From assembly GCA_934256705.1 (NCBI GenBank), contig CAKQPF010000024.1, positions 1-48,558 on the forward strand: a stretch of DNA of 48,558 nucleotides. The letters are read 5' to 3'. Below the pieces are notes generated by a model. It did not search any database. It was given only the letters and a program-made list of their open reading frames with translations, and was not told where the DNA came from. The stretch is from an uncultured Prevotella sp. GTDB lineage: Bacteria; Bacteroidota; Bacteroidia; Bacteroidales; Bacteroidaceae. Shown here one piece after another: positions 17,214 to 25,578 of this stretch (positions within the stretch are counted from its first letter, which is position 1; the number at the start of each line of letters is the position of its first letter). Position numbers and translations under genes: made by a program.

Positions 17214-17996
17214 ATGCGCTTCATTTCATGGAATGTCAACGGTCTGCGTGCTTGTGCAGGCAAAGACGGTGAAAACGTAGAGAACGGTATCATCGGTTTC
17301 CAGACTGCTTTCAACTCTCTCGACGCAGATTTCTTCTGCCTTCAGGAGACGAAAATGCAGGCTGGACAGCTCGATCTCGCCTTCCCCGGCTACCAATCCT
17401 ATTGGAATTATGCCGAGAAAAAAGGCTACTCAGGCACTGCCATCTACACTAAGCATACGCCAATCAGCGTATTCTACGGACTCGGAGAAGAGGAAGAAAT
17501 CCATAATCACGAAGGAAGAATGATCACTTTGGAGTATGATGACTTCTATCTCATCACCGTATATACGCCTAATTCACAGGACGGACTGCGTCGTCTCGAC
17601 TATAGAATGACATGGGAAGATGCTTTCAGAAAGTACGTTTGCGCTCTCGACAAGAAGAAACCCGTCATCATCTGTGGCGACATGAACGTGGCTCACGAGG
17701 AAATAGACCTGAAAAATCCTAAGACAAACCGCATGAATGCCGGCTTCACCGACCAGGAACGCGAGAAATTCTCCACCCTTCTGGCATCCGGATTCATCGA
17801 CACCTTCCGCACATTGCATCCCGATGAAGTCACCTACTCATGGTGGTCATACCGCTTTCAGGCAAGGAAAAAGAACGCAGGATGGCGCATCGACTATTTC
17901 GTCACATCGGAAAGGCTGCGTGACAACATCAAGGCGGCAAACATCCACACCGACATCTACGGCTCAGACCATTGCCCCGTGGAGCTAATCCTTTAG
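17214..17996 (+). CDS. xth: Exodeoxyribonuclease III / AP endonuclease
   Basis: A 260-residue EEP-superfamily nuclease that cuts at abasic sites and removes 3' blocking groups during base-excision repair. Motifs appear in order: FISWNVNGLRAC (residue 3 on), the metal-binding Glu in LQETKMQ, GYSGTAIYTK, GDMNVAHEEIDL, TYSWWSYR, WRIDYFVTS and the catalytic pair GSDHCPVEL at the C-terminus. I chose ATG 17214 because MRFISWNVNG is the usual N-terminus and because the frame upstream runs through the hairpin element. A hairpin terminator lies about 90 nt past the stop. Confidence 0.95.
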   Translation: MRFISWNVNGLRACAGKDGENVENGIIGFQTAFNSLDADFFCLQETKMQAGQLDLAFPGYQSYWNYAEKKGYSGTAIYTKHTPISVFYGLGEEEEIHNHEGRMITLEYDDFYLITVYTPNSQDGLRRLDYRMTWEDAFRKYVCALDKKKPVIICGDMNVAHEEIDLKNPKTNRMNAGFTDQEREKFSTLLASGFIDTFRTLHPDEVTYSWWSYRFQARKKNAGWRIDYFVTSERLRDNIKAANIHTDIYGSDHCPVELIL

Positions 17997-18088
17997 CCCC
18001 CACCTCCCAGCCGCAACGATTCCACCGCCCAGCCGTCATTGGCTGGCAATCCAAAGCAAGGCTTTCCCCACATCATATAATAACAGAA

Positions 18089-18130
18089 CAGACGTGACAT
18101 GAATAATCTCATGCCACGTCTGCTTTGTTT
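18089..18130 (+). terminator. Hairpin terminator between xth and tRNA-Pro
   Basis: CAGACGTG (18089-18096) with CACGTCTG (18115-18122), extended by CATGA/TCATG across one mismatch, followed by CTTTGTTTTG. It can serve xth and perhaps also the convergent tRNA gene. Confidence 0.7.
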
Positions 18131-18187
18131 TGTGTTGTCATTACCACCCGCACCTTCATCGTGCCAAGTGGCTTTCATCAAAGCATG

Positions 18188-18261
18188 TCGGGGTGAGCAG
18201 ACTCGAACTGCCGACCACACGCCCCCCAGACGCGTACGCTAACCAACTGCGCCACACCCCG
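18188..18261 (-). tRNA. tRNA-Pro (anticodon GGG)
   Basis: On the minus strand: acceptor CGGGGTG/CACCCCG, D stem GCGC/GCGT, anticodon stem CGCGT/GCGTG around CTGGGGG (anticodon GGG), T stem GGCAG/CTGCT with loop TTCGAGT, and discriminator A at 18188. The next genomic bases are CAT, so CCA is not encoded and must be added by the CCA enzyme, unlike tRNA-Lys at 10.2 kb. Confidence 0.95.
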
Positions 18262-18285
18262 ATTCTTTTATGAAGAAAGCGGATG

Positions 18286-18316
18286 CAAAGATACATATTT
18301 TTTTCATATTAACCAA
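18286..18316 (-). promoter_or_regulatory. Promoter of tRNA-Pro
   Basis: On the minus strand TTG at 18316-18314 and TATCTTTG at 18293-18286, 20 nt apart, with the -7 box 24 nt before the tRNA. Confidence 0.7.
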
Positions 18317-18376
18317 AGAGGTAGTTAAATTTTTATTAAACACATAAGAAAGTTCGTATTTTTTAAAAGAAAATAG

Positions 18377-18384
18377 TATATTTG
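18377..18384 (+). promoter_or_regulatory. -7 box for aroA
   Basis: TATATTTG matches TAnnTTTG and lies 32 nt before the aroA start codon. No clear -33 TTG. Confidence 0.55.
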
Positions 18385-18416
18385 CAAGTTAATATAAATA
18401 ACTGAACTTAATTTTT

Positions 18417-19679
18417 ATGCAATATATACTCAACGCACCTGAAACTATAGACTGCACCATCGACCTGCCTGCATCCAAGAGCATCAGCAACAGAGCCTTG
18501 GTAATCAATGCGCTGGCTGGCAATAAAGAAATGCCGGAGAACCTCAGTATATGCGATGATACCGACGTCATGGTGGCTGCATTACGCGATATGCCCTATG
18601 AGATTAACATCAAAGCAGCGGGAACAGCCATGAGATTTACCACCGCTTTGCTCGCTGTCACAGAAGGAGACCACGTCATCACCGGCACAGAACGCATGAA
18701 GCACCGCCCGATAGAGGTGCTCGTAAATGCCTTGCGCCACCTCGGAGCTGACATACAATACGTTGGCGAGGTCGGTTTTCCACCGCTTCGGATATGCGGA
18801 CACCAGTTGCAAGGCGGCAGACTGGAAATATCCGGCGACGTTTCATCTCAGTATATATCCGCCCTTCTCATGATAGGGCCTGTCATGAAGAAAGGACTTA
18901 TACTCCATCTTACAGGCAATATCATCTCCCGTCCCTACATCGAACTGACTATATGCACGATGAAAGAGTTCGGAGCAGACATCGATTGGATGGACGAATC
19001 CACCATTATGGTGAAGCCACAGCCATATTCCAAGCATAGTTTCTTCGTTGAAAACGACTGGAGCGCTTCGAGTTACTGGTATGAAATCGCGGCTCTCATG
19101 GGCGAAAAGAATGAAGGTCACATCCGTCTTACCAACCTTATGGAGGGTTCCAGACAAGGTGACTCTGCCATAAAGTTCATGTTTAGCGTACTGGGAATAA
19201 AGACTTCATTCGCCTCTTCCGAAAGGCAAAAGCCAACAACTGTATCTCTCAATGCACAGAGATGCACGCTCCCGACCTTTAACTTCGACTTTATCAATCA
19301 GCCAGACCTTGCCCAGACGCTCGTCGTTTGCTCATGTCTGAAGGATATTCCATTTCATTTCAGAGGCTTGCAGACCCTCAGAATCAAGGAAACCGACCGC
19401 ATTGAAGCCCTGAAAGCGGAGATGAAGAAGCTCGGTTACGTGCTCGACGACTCCATAGAGGGCGAACTTCGCTGGGACGGAACGCGTTGCGAACCGGATG
19501 AAAGCCCCGCCATCGACACCTATGAGGACCATCGCATGGCCATGGCGTTTGCTCCTGCGTGCATCAAATTCCCGGGATTGCGCATCAATAACCCCGAAGT
19601 CGTCAGCAAGAGTTATCCCCTTTTCTGGGAAGATCTGAAGAAAGCAGGGTTTGAGATAATTCATAATGCTGATTATTAA
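18417..19679 (+). CDS. aroA: 3-phosphoshikimate 1-carboxyvinyltransferase (EPSP synthase)
   Basis: Transfers the enolpyruvyl group of PEP to shikimate 3-phosphate in chorismate synthesis. The 420-residue protein has the two inverse alpha-beta domains of the family. Key segments are LPASKSISNRAL (about residues 18-29), AAGTAMRF, the SSQYISALLM region, the catalytic Asp region in FDFINQPDLAQT, LRIKETDRIEALK and YEDHRMAMAFAP. The final residues IIHNADY are encoded by the start of an AT-rich 7-bp repeat that runs on past the stop, so the last residues look like an addition to the usual end near KKAGFEI. The gene is preceded by its own -7 box and is monocistronic or leads into porW. Confidence 0.95.
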   Translation: MQYILNAPETIDCTIDLPASKSISNRALVINALAGNKEMPENLSICDDTDVMVAALRDMPYEINIKAAGTAMRFTTALLAVTEGDHVITGTERMKHRPIEVLVNALRHLGADIQYVGEVGFPPLRICGHQLQGGRLEISGDVSSQYISALLMIGPVMKKGLILHLTGNIISRPYIELTICTMKEFGADIDWMDESTIMVKPQPYSKHSFFVENDWSASSYWYEIAALMGEKNEGHIRLTNLMEGSRQGDSAIKFMFSVLGIKTSFASSERQKPTTVSLNAQRCTLPTFNFDFINQPDLAQTLVVCSCLKDIPFHFRGLQTLRIKETDRIEALKAEMKKLGYVLDDSIEGELRWDGTRCEPDESPAIDTYEDHRMAMAFAPACIKFPGLRINNPEVVSKSYPLFWEDLKKAGFEIIHNADY

Positions 19680-19753
19680 TGTATAATTCATAATGCATAA
19701 TGCATAATTATTAATGCATAATGTATAATTCATAATGCATGATTGCATAATTA
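19656..19753 (+). repeat. Heptad (7-bp) repeat array, TAATGCA type
   Basis: Fourteen consecutive 7-mers can be read in register from 19656, mostly TAATGCA, TAATTCA, TAATGTA and TAATTAT. The triplet TAATGTA, TAATTCA, TAATGCA occurs at 19677-19697 and again at 19719-19739. The array overlaps the last codons of aroA. Confidence 0.85.
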
Positions 19754-19799
19754 TTAGGGCATGATTGCGGAGCCCCAACCCAGGAATCCAACCACATCC

Positions 19800-19828
19800 G
19801 CCACTGTGCCAACGGCTTTTACCGTTGG
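19800..19828 (+). ncRNA. Intercistronic hairpin element, copy C (porW leader)
   Basis: GCCACTGTG (19800-19808), left stem CCAACGG, loop CTTTTA, right stem CCGTTGG (19822-19828), all seven pairs perfect. The stem sequence differs from the other copies but the pairing is kept. It ends 19 nt before the start codon. Confidence 0.78.
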
Positions 19829-19847
19829 ATTTCCCCCACATAACAAC

Positions 19848-22800
19848 ATGACAGTGAAGAAACTATCAGCCATAGCCCAATTATTCTTCGCCTTCATCAT
19901 CGTGATGACGGCAATATCGTCATGCTCCACGCAGAAGAATACAGCGAAAACGAGGTGGTGGCACTCCTTTACTGCCAAATATAACATATACTATAACGGC
20001 ACTCTTGCCTATATTGACGGCTCTTTGGAGAAGGAAAACAGCAACAAAGACAACTTCACCGAGACGCTTCCTCTCTACACTGTAGGCAACAAAAACAATA
20101 GGGAAACAGGCAAAAGCAAGTTTGACCTCGCTATAGAAAAGAGCAAGAAAGCCATCAGACTGCATAGCATCAACAAGCGTCCGGAATGGACAAAGAACCG
20201 CAAAAAGACAGCCCGCGACCTGGAATGGCTCAACCGCAAGGAGTACAACCCATTCCTTTGGAAGGCATGGATGCTGATGGGAAGGTCGCAATTCCATAAA
20301 GGTGCCTTCGACGAAGCAGCCTCCACATTCTCATATATGAGCCGTCTTTACCGCACACAGCCTGTCATTTACGGTAAGGCACAGGCGTGGTTGGCTAAAT
20401 GTTACATAGAGCAGGACTGGCTATATGATGCAGAAGACATCATCAGAAACATGAGTCGTGACTCCATTGACTGGCGTGCACGCAAGGAATGGGACTATAC
20501 TCTCGCTGATTATCACCTCCATACCGGCAATCTGGAGCAGGCTTCGCAATACCTGCGCAAAGTGGTCAAGCACGAAATGCGCTCAAAACAGCGTGCAAGA
20601 GAATACTATCTGCTCGGTCAAGTAGAAGCGGCAATGGGGCATAACGCCCTTGCATACAAGGCATTCCGCAAGGTTCTCAAGCAGAATCCGCCGTATGAGC
20701 TGGCTTTCAATGCCCGCATCTCCATGTCAGAGGTGCTTGCCGGCAGCGGACAAGGAAAGAAAATGATAGGTCGCCTCAAGCGTATGGCGCACAATGACAA
20801 CAACAAGGACTACCTCGACCAGGTATATTACGCCATCGGAAATATCTATCTTGCACAGAAAGACACTGCAAATGCCATCATTGCTTATGAGAAAGGCAAT
20901 GAGAAAGCTACGCGATCAGGCGTCGAAAAGGGCGTTCTTCTCCTGCATCTGGGCGACATTTACTGGCAGAAAGAGAAGTATGGCGACGCCAAGCGCTGCT
21001 ACGGTGAAGCGATAGGTCTTATAGACAAGGACCGGAAAGACTACCACCAACTGTCAGAACGCAGCAAGGTGCTGGACGAACTGGTGCCTTATACCGATGC
21101 CATATACCTGCAGGATTCACTGCAAAGCCTTGCCCGAATGTCGGAAAAGGACCGCAATGAAGCCATCGACAGGGTGATTACCGCCCTCAAGAAGAAAGAA
21201 AAAGAGGACAAAGACCGCGAGGCTGAGGAATATGCCAACAAGCAACTGGCAAAGAACAACAGCGGTATGCAACAGCAAAACACCGCCCAACGCCCTGCGG
21301 GAAACAGGAAATCTGCCGCCTGGTACTTCTATAGTGCGTCCGCAGTGCAGCAAGGCAAGCAACTCTTTGAGCGCAAATGGGGCAAGCGAGAGAACCAGGA
21401 TGACTGGCAAAGAGCCAACAAGACGGTGGTGAATGCAGGCATATCAGGCGATGATATGGCGGAAACGACTGACAGTCTGCATAATGACTCCATTGCATCT
21501 TCCGAGGAAACAGCGGATGAAAGTAAGGCTGTCAGCGACTCATTGGCAAGCGATCCACACAAGAGGGAATACTATCTGGCACAGATTCCGTTCACTCCTG
21601 AGCAGCTGGAGGAAAGCAATGAGATAATAAAAGACGGACTTTTCCATTCCGGCATCATCTTCAAGGACAAGCTGGACAATCTCTCTCTGAGCGAGAAAGC
21701 ATTCCGTCGTCTCATCAACAGCTATCCTGACTTCGAGCCGATGGACGAGGTGTATTACCATCTTTTCCTGCTTTACTCGCGCAAAGGCGATGATATTGAG
21801 GCACAACATCACATAGAAAATCTGAAATCACGCTATCCCGACTCGCAATGGACAGCCATTCTGACCGACCCTTACTTTGAGGAAAACGCCCGATTTGGCG
21901 AACATATCGAGGATTCACTGTATGCAGCCACATACAATGCTTTCCTTTCTGACGACAACAAGACGGTGAAAGCGAACACAAAGGTGTCAGACAGCCGTTT
22001 CCCGATGGGCGCAAACCGTGACAAATTCATGTTTATCAGCGGCTTGAGCCTGCTCAACGAGGACGATGTAGATGGTTGTCTGAAGCGTCTTAAGCAACTT
22101 GTCAGCGAGTTTCCACAAGGCAAACCGAGCGAAATGGCTGGCATGATAATCAATGGAGTGAATGCAGGAAGAAGGCTTCATGGCTCACATTTCTCCATGA
22201 CAGACGTGTGGAACCGCCGCACAGCCGTAATGGCAGACAGTGACAGCATAGCAATGAAGACGTTGTCACGGGAACGTGACGTGCCATTCACATTCATGCT
22301 GGTCTATGAACCCGACTCTGTGGATGAGAACAGGATGCTTTATCAGTTGGCAAGATTTAATTTCACCAACTTCATAGTGCGCAATTTCGAGATGGAAATC
22401 ACGGACGACAACGGCTTGCACCGCATGAATGTGACCGGATTCCGTTCCTATGACGAGGCAAAACTCTATGCCAGAGTGCTCTACAAGAATGACGCAATGA
22501 AGGAAATAGCAAAGCTTTGCCACCCTGTAATCATAGCTGACGAGAACGTACCTCTGCTTGGCGAGACGTACAGTTACAATGATTATGACACCTTCTATGT
22601 AGCTCATTTCCAGCCATTGAAGATAAAGCGCGAGTATATGCTCTACGAACCGGACGCTGTCCGCGAGGCAAAGACGAAGCGAGAGCCTGTTCCTGCCTTG
22701 CCATCAGAGTCAGCCGCGCCTAAGGGAGTGGCGCCAGTGGAGCAGAAGAAGGAAGAGAAGGAAGCACTGGATGTGCCGGATGAGGAGGCAAACCCAGCGC

Positions 22801-23291
22801 AGAATGAGTCTTATGACATACCAATCGAAACGCTTCCAGACTCCACTTCCACGGAGGAAACGGTGATACCATTCGACAATAAGCAGGAGAAAGCACCGGA
22901 TGAGGACATAATCATCGTGGAGGAAAACAAGAAAGAAGACCCTCAGGACGACGTTATCATCATTGACGAGCAAAAAGATGAAGCGCCTGACGAGGACATA
23001 ATAATCATAGAAGACGATAAAAATAAAGAACAAACAGAGCAGAAGAAGGAGCAGACTCCTGTGACCGAAAAAGGGAAAACGGAACAGAAGAAGGAACAAA
23101 AGCCTGTAACTGAGAAAGAAAAGACTCAGACAAAGCAGAAGAACAACAGCTCCACTACTGCCAAAGGAAAAAATACTGAAGAGAAAAAAGATAAGAAACA
23201 AAACGATAAAGACGAAGAAATCATCATCGAGGAAGAGAAGAAAGACTCCAGCGAACTGGAGGATGAATACTACGAACTCGAAGGTTTCTGA
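19848..23291 (+). CDS. porW: TPR lipoprotein, PorW/SprE-like T9SS component
   Basis: A 1147-residue lipoprotein with lipobox AISSC (Cys26) and many tetratricopeptide-like helical repeats (about 90-450), a charged stretch, then the conserved segment AAWYFYSASAVQQGKQLFERKWGKRENQDDWQR (split here only by reading), which I associate with PorW/SprE. PorW links the T9SS membrane core to its regulators at the periplasmic face. The adjacent gene is porX, which supports the call. The last 190 residues are a Glu/Lys/Gln-rich tail containing repeated acidic blocks with Ile triplets (DEDIIIVEE, DDVIIIDEQ, DEDIIIIED, DEEIIIEEE), making the protein longer than SprE of gliding bacteria. The start at 19848 follows the hairpin element; the frame extends upstream through it. 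Confidence 0.8.
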   Translation: MTVKKLSAIAQLFFAFIIVMTAISSCSTQKNTAKTRWWHSFTAKYNIYYNGTLAYIDGSLEKENSNKDNFTETLPLYTVGNKNNRETGKSKFDLAIEKSKKAIRLHSINKRPEWTKNRKKTARDLEWLNRKEYNPFLWKAWMLMGRSQFHKGAFDEAASTFSYMSRLYRTQPVIYGKAQAWLAKCYIEQDWLYDAEDIIRNMSRDSIDWRARKEWDYTLADYHLHTGNLEQASQYLRKVVKHEMRSKQRAREYYLLGQVEAAMGHNALAYKAFRKVLKQNPPYELAFNARISMSEVLAGSGQGKKMIGRLKRMAHNDNNKDYLDQVYYAIGNIYLAQKDTANAIIAYEKGNEKATRSGVEKGVLLLHLGDIYWQKEKYGDAKRCYGEAIGLIDKDRKDYHQLSERSKVLDELVPYTDAIYLQDSLQSLARMSEKDRNEAIDRVITALKKKEKEDKDREAEEYANKQLAKNNSGMQQQNTAQRPAGNRKSAAWYFYSASAVQQGKQLFERKWGKRENQDDWQRANKTVVNAGISGDDMAETTDSLHNDSIASSEETADESKAVSDSLASDPHKREYYLAQIPFTPEQLEESNEIIKDGLFHSGIIFKDKLDNLSLSEKAFRRLINSYPDFEPMDEVYYHLFLLYSRKGDDIEAQHHIENLKSRYPDSQWTAILTDPYFEENARFGEHIEDSLYAATYNAFLSDDNKTVKANTKVSDSRFPMGANRDKFMFISGLSLLNEDDVDGCLKRLKQLVSEFPQGKPSEMAGMIINGVNAGRRLHGSHFSMTDVWNRRTAVMADSDSIAMKTLSRERDVPFTFMLVYEPDSVDENRMLYQLARFNFTNFIVRNFEMEITDDNGLHRMNVTGFRSYDEAKLYARVLYKNDAMKEIAKLCHPVIIADENVPLLGETYSYNDYDTFYVAHFQPLKIKREYMLYEPDAVREAKTKREPVPALPSESAAPKGVAPVEQKKEEKEALDVPDEEANPAQNESYDIPIETLPDSTSTEETVIPFDNKQEKAPDEDIIIVEENKKEDPQDDVIIIDEQKDEAPDEDIIIIEDDKNKEQTEQKKEQTPVTEKGKTEQKKEQKPVTEKEKTQTKQKNNSSTTAKGKNTEEKKDKKQNDKDEEIIIEEEKKDSSELEDEYYELEGF

Positions 23292-23298
23292 CCATAAA

Positions 23299-23445
23299 AA
23301 GCAGGTAATCGCAGTCTTTTGATAATGAATAAACAGCAACAAATGTTTCTTTCATTATTATAAAAACAATTCTGTTCACCTGCTTATTACACCTTATTTA
23401 TATATAATACAGGGGCGGTCAGAATGATTAAAGCAATCACTGACC
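23299..23445 (+). other. Structured leader between porW and porX
   Basis: Three nested complementary pairs: AAGCAGGT (23299) with ACCTGCTT (23378), ATAATGAA (23322) with TTCATTAT (23351), and AAACA (23331) with TGTTT (23344). A second hairpin at 23417-23445 pairs GGTCAG and TGATT with AATCA and CTGACC around AAAGC, with a 2-nt bulge; it ends 18 nt before the porX start codon. Confidence 0.5.
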
Positions 23446-23463
23446 ATCCAAAAGATACGGAAT

Positions 23464-25029
23464 ATGAGCAACGGACTTCTACTTTGGGTCGATGACGAGA
23501 TAGAACATCTTCGCGCCCATATCATTTTTCTGGAGAAGAAAGGCTACGAAGTGGTGACTGTAAGCAATGGTATTGATGCCATAGAGCAGTGCCAGCAGCA
23601 GACTTTCGACCTCGTGTTTCTCGACGAGATGATGCCAGGACTGACCGGACTGGAGACCCTTCAGCGGATAAAGGATATCCAGCCGCATACTCCTGTCGTC
23701 ATGGTGACCAAGAGCGAGGAAGAGAATATCATGGACCAAGCCATCGGTTCGAAGATAGCCGACTATCTCATCAAGCCGGTGAACCCTATGCAGATACTCC
23801 TTTCGCTGAAGAAAAACATACACCGACGCGAGATTGTGACCGAGGTGACACAGACCGGTTACCAGCAGAATTTCCAGAATATATCCATGCAGATTTCCGA
23901 CTGCAGGACCATAGATGACTGGAAAGACGTCTATCGCACGCTGGTAAGATGGGAACTGGAACTGGCTTCTACGCATAGCCCGATGACTGAAATGCTCCGA
24001 ATGCAGAAGGAAGAGGCGAATATAGGCTTCAGCAAGTTTGTGAAAAGGAACTATATGGACTGGGTGGCACCGACAAAGAACGGCACGCCTCCTGAGCGCC
24101 CGGTGCTTTCTCCCGACGTGTTCAAGCACAAGATATTCCCATTGCTCGATGCCGGAGAGAAGGTTTTCCTCATCGTCATCGACAATTTCCGCTATGACCA
24201 GTGGAGGATGCTGGCGCAAGAGATAGGCGATATGTTTGACATAGACGAGGATCTCTACACATCCATCCTGCCTACAGCCACGCAATATGCAAGGAATGCC
24301 ATCTTCAGTGGGCTGATGCCGCAGCAGATAGCCAAGATGTTCCCCGACCTTTGGGTGGATGAAGACGAGGAAGAAGGCAAGAATCTCAATGAGGCACCGC
24401 TCATCCAGACCCAGCTGGAGCGTTATCGTCGCCGCAATACCTTCTCTTACCACAAGGTGAATGACTCATCCGGCGGCGAGAAACTGATGCAGCAGTTCAA
24501 GAACATGAGCCAGAACGACCTCAACGTAGTGGTAATCAACTTTATAGATATGCTGTCCCATGCCCGCACCGAATCGAAGATGGTGCGCGAACTTGCCAAT
24601 GACGAGAGCGCATACCGCAGTATATCAATGAGCTGGTTCAGGCATTCCGTGCTCTCGGAACTGTTCACGGCCCTGTCGCAGACGGACTATCGCATCGTTC
24701 TCACCACCGATCATGGCAGCATCCGCACAGACCGTCCGGTGAAGATAGTGGGCGACAGGAACACGAATACCAACCTCCGATACAAATTAGGAAAGTCATT
24801 GGCATACGACAGCAAGGACCTCTTCGTGATAAAAGACCCGAGCAAGGCGCAGCTTCCTGCGCCAAACATCTCCACGACTTATGTCTTTGCCACGGGAAAT
24901 GACTTCTTTGCCTATCCAAACAATTACAATTACTACGTCCAGTACTACCGCGACACGTTCCAGCACGGCGGTATCTCGATGGAGGAAATGATTATCCCTC
25001 TCGTCACGATGAGGGGAAGAAAGAAATAA
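23464..25029 (+). CDS. porX: Response regulator with PglZ domain, PorX
   Basis: PorX is the T9SS response regulator. An N-terminal receiver domain (about 1-120) has the acidic pair D10-D11, phospho-acceptor D54, T82 and K104. A helical linker leads to a C-terminal alkaline-phosphatase-fold PglZ domain with predicted zinc ligands including D240 (DNFRYDQW), H366 (DMLSHA), D416-H417 (TTDHGS) and a late His near FQHGGISMEEM. It has 521 residues and no DNA-binding domain; in studied species it acts with the kinase PorY and the sigma factor SigP, and the PglZ domain hydrolyses nucleotide-linked substrates. It lies after the porW-like gene and before tsaE, a typical Bacteroidota order. Neither porY nor sigP is in the window. 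Confidence 0.92.
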   Translation: MSNGLLLWVDDEIEHLRAHIIFLEKKGYEVVTVSNGIDAIEQCQQQTFDLVFLDEMMPGLTGLETLQRIKDIQPHTPVVMVTKSEEENIMDQAIGSKIADYLIKPVNPMQILLSLKKNIHRREIVTEVTQTGYQQNFQNISMQISDCRTIDDWKDVYRTLVRWELELASTHSPMTEMLRMQKEEANIGFSKFVKRNYMDWVAPTKNGTPPERPVLSPDVFKHKIFPLLDAGEKVFLIVIDNFRYDQWRMLAQEIGDMFDIDEDLYTSILPTATQYARNAIFSGLMPQQIAKMFPDLWVDEDEEEGKNLNEAPLIQTQLERYRRRNTFSYHKVNDSSGGEKLMQQFKNMSQNDLNVVVINFIDMLSHARTESKMVRELANDESAYRSISMSWFRHSVLSELFTALSQTDYRIVLTTDHGSIRTDRPVKIVGDRNTNTNLRYKLGKSLAYDSKDLFVIKDPSKAQLPAPNISTTYVFATGNDFFAYPNNYNYYVQYYRDTFQHGGISMEEMIIPLVTMRGRKK

Positions 25030-25127
25030 AAACAAGGATTTCTGCAAGCGAGACATAAGAATCCTGGTCAATGCAATGCAGGAAAGGAAATAACATAAAC
25101 AGAAAAAAGAAATAACAACAAGCGACT

Positions 25128-25541
25128 ATGCAAATCATCATCAAGTCTCCAGAGACAATAAGAGAGTCAGCCAAGGCCTTCGTAGAGGCGATGGGCGACT
25201 CCACAATCTTCGCTTTCTACGGCGCGATGGGAGCGGGAAAGACCACATTCATCAAGGCTATCTGCGAGGAAATGGGCGTGGAAGACGTCATCACCTCACC
25301 TACCTTCGCCATCGTAAACGAATATCATTCAGCCACATCCGGCGAAGTGATCTATCATTTCGACTTCTATCGCATCAAGAAGCAGGAAGAAGTCTATGAC
25401 ATGGGTTACGAAGACTACATCGAAAGTGGTGCGGTATGCTTCATGGAGTGGCCAGAACTCATCGAGGAACTGCTGCCGGAGGACGTGGTAAAGGTATCAA
25501 TCAAGCAGCAGGAGGACGGTTCACGCATCGTGGAATGGTAA
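25128..25541 (+). CDS. tsaE: tRNA t6A synthesis ATPase TsaE
   Basis: Small P-loop ATPase that works with TsaB and TsaD in N6-threonylcarbamoyladenosine formation at tRNA A37. The 137-residue protein has GAMGAGKTTFIKAICEEMGV (Walker A at about residues 31-38), SPTFAIVNEY, HFDFYRI and the final FMEWPE element. The length is typical. It follows porX by about 100 nt. Its pathway product is the substrate of TcdA, encoded at 3.3 kb. Confidence 0.95.
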   Translation: MQIIIKSPETIRESAKAFVEAMGDSTIFAFYGAMGAGKTTFIKAICEEMGVEDVITSPTFAIVNEYHSATSGEVIYHFDFYRIKKQEEVYDMGYEDYIESGAVCFMEWPELIEELLPEDVVKVSIKQQEDGSRIVEW

Positions 25542-25578
25542 TCTGGCGAAGCCGAACAAAGAACAACAAAAACATACA

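Noticed and set aside
22710..23342. Phe/Leu-rich reverse frame opposite the PorW tail, looking like a membrane protein
   Set aside because: It is the mirror of the Glu/Lys-rich repeat tail; GAA/AAG codons read backwards give Phe and Leu.
23479..24453. 324-residue open frame antisense to porX
   Set aside because: Shadow of the porX coding sequence, whose receiver and PglZ motifs are complete.
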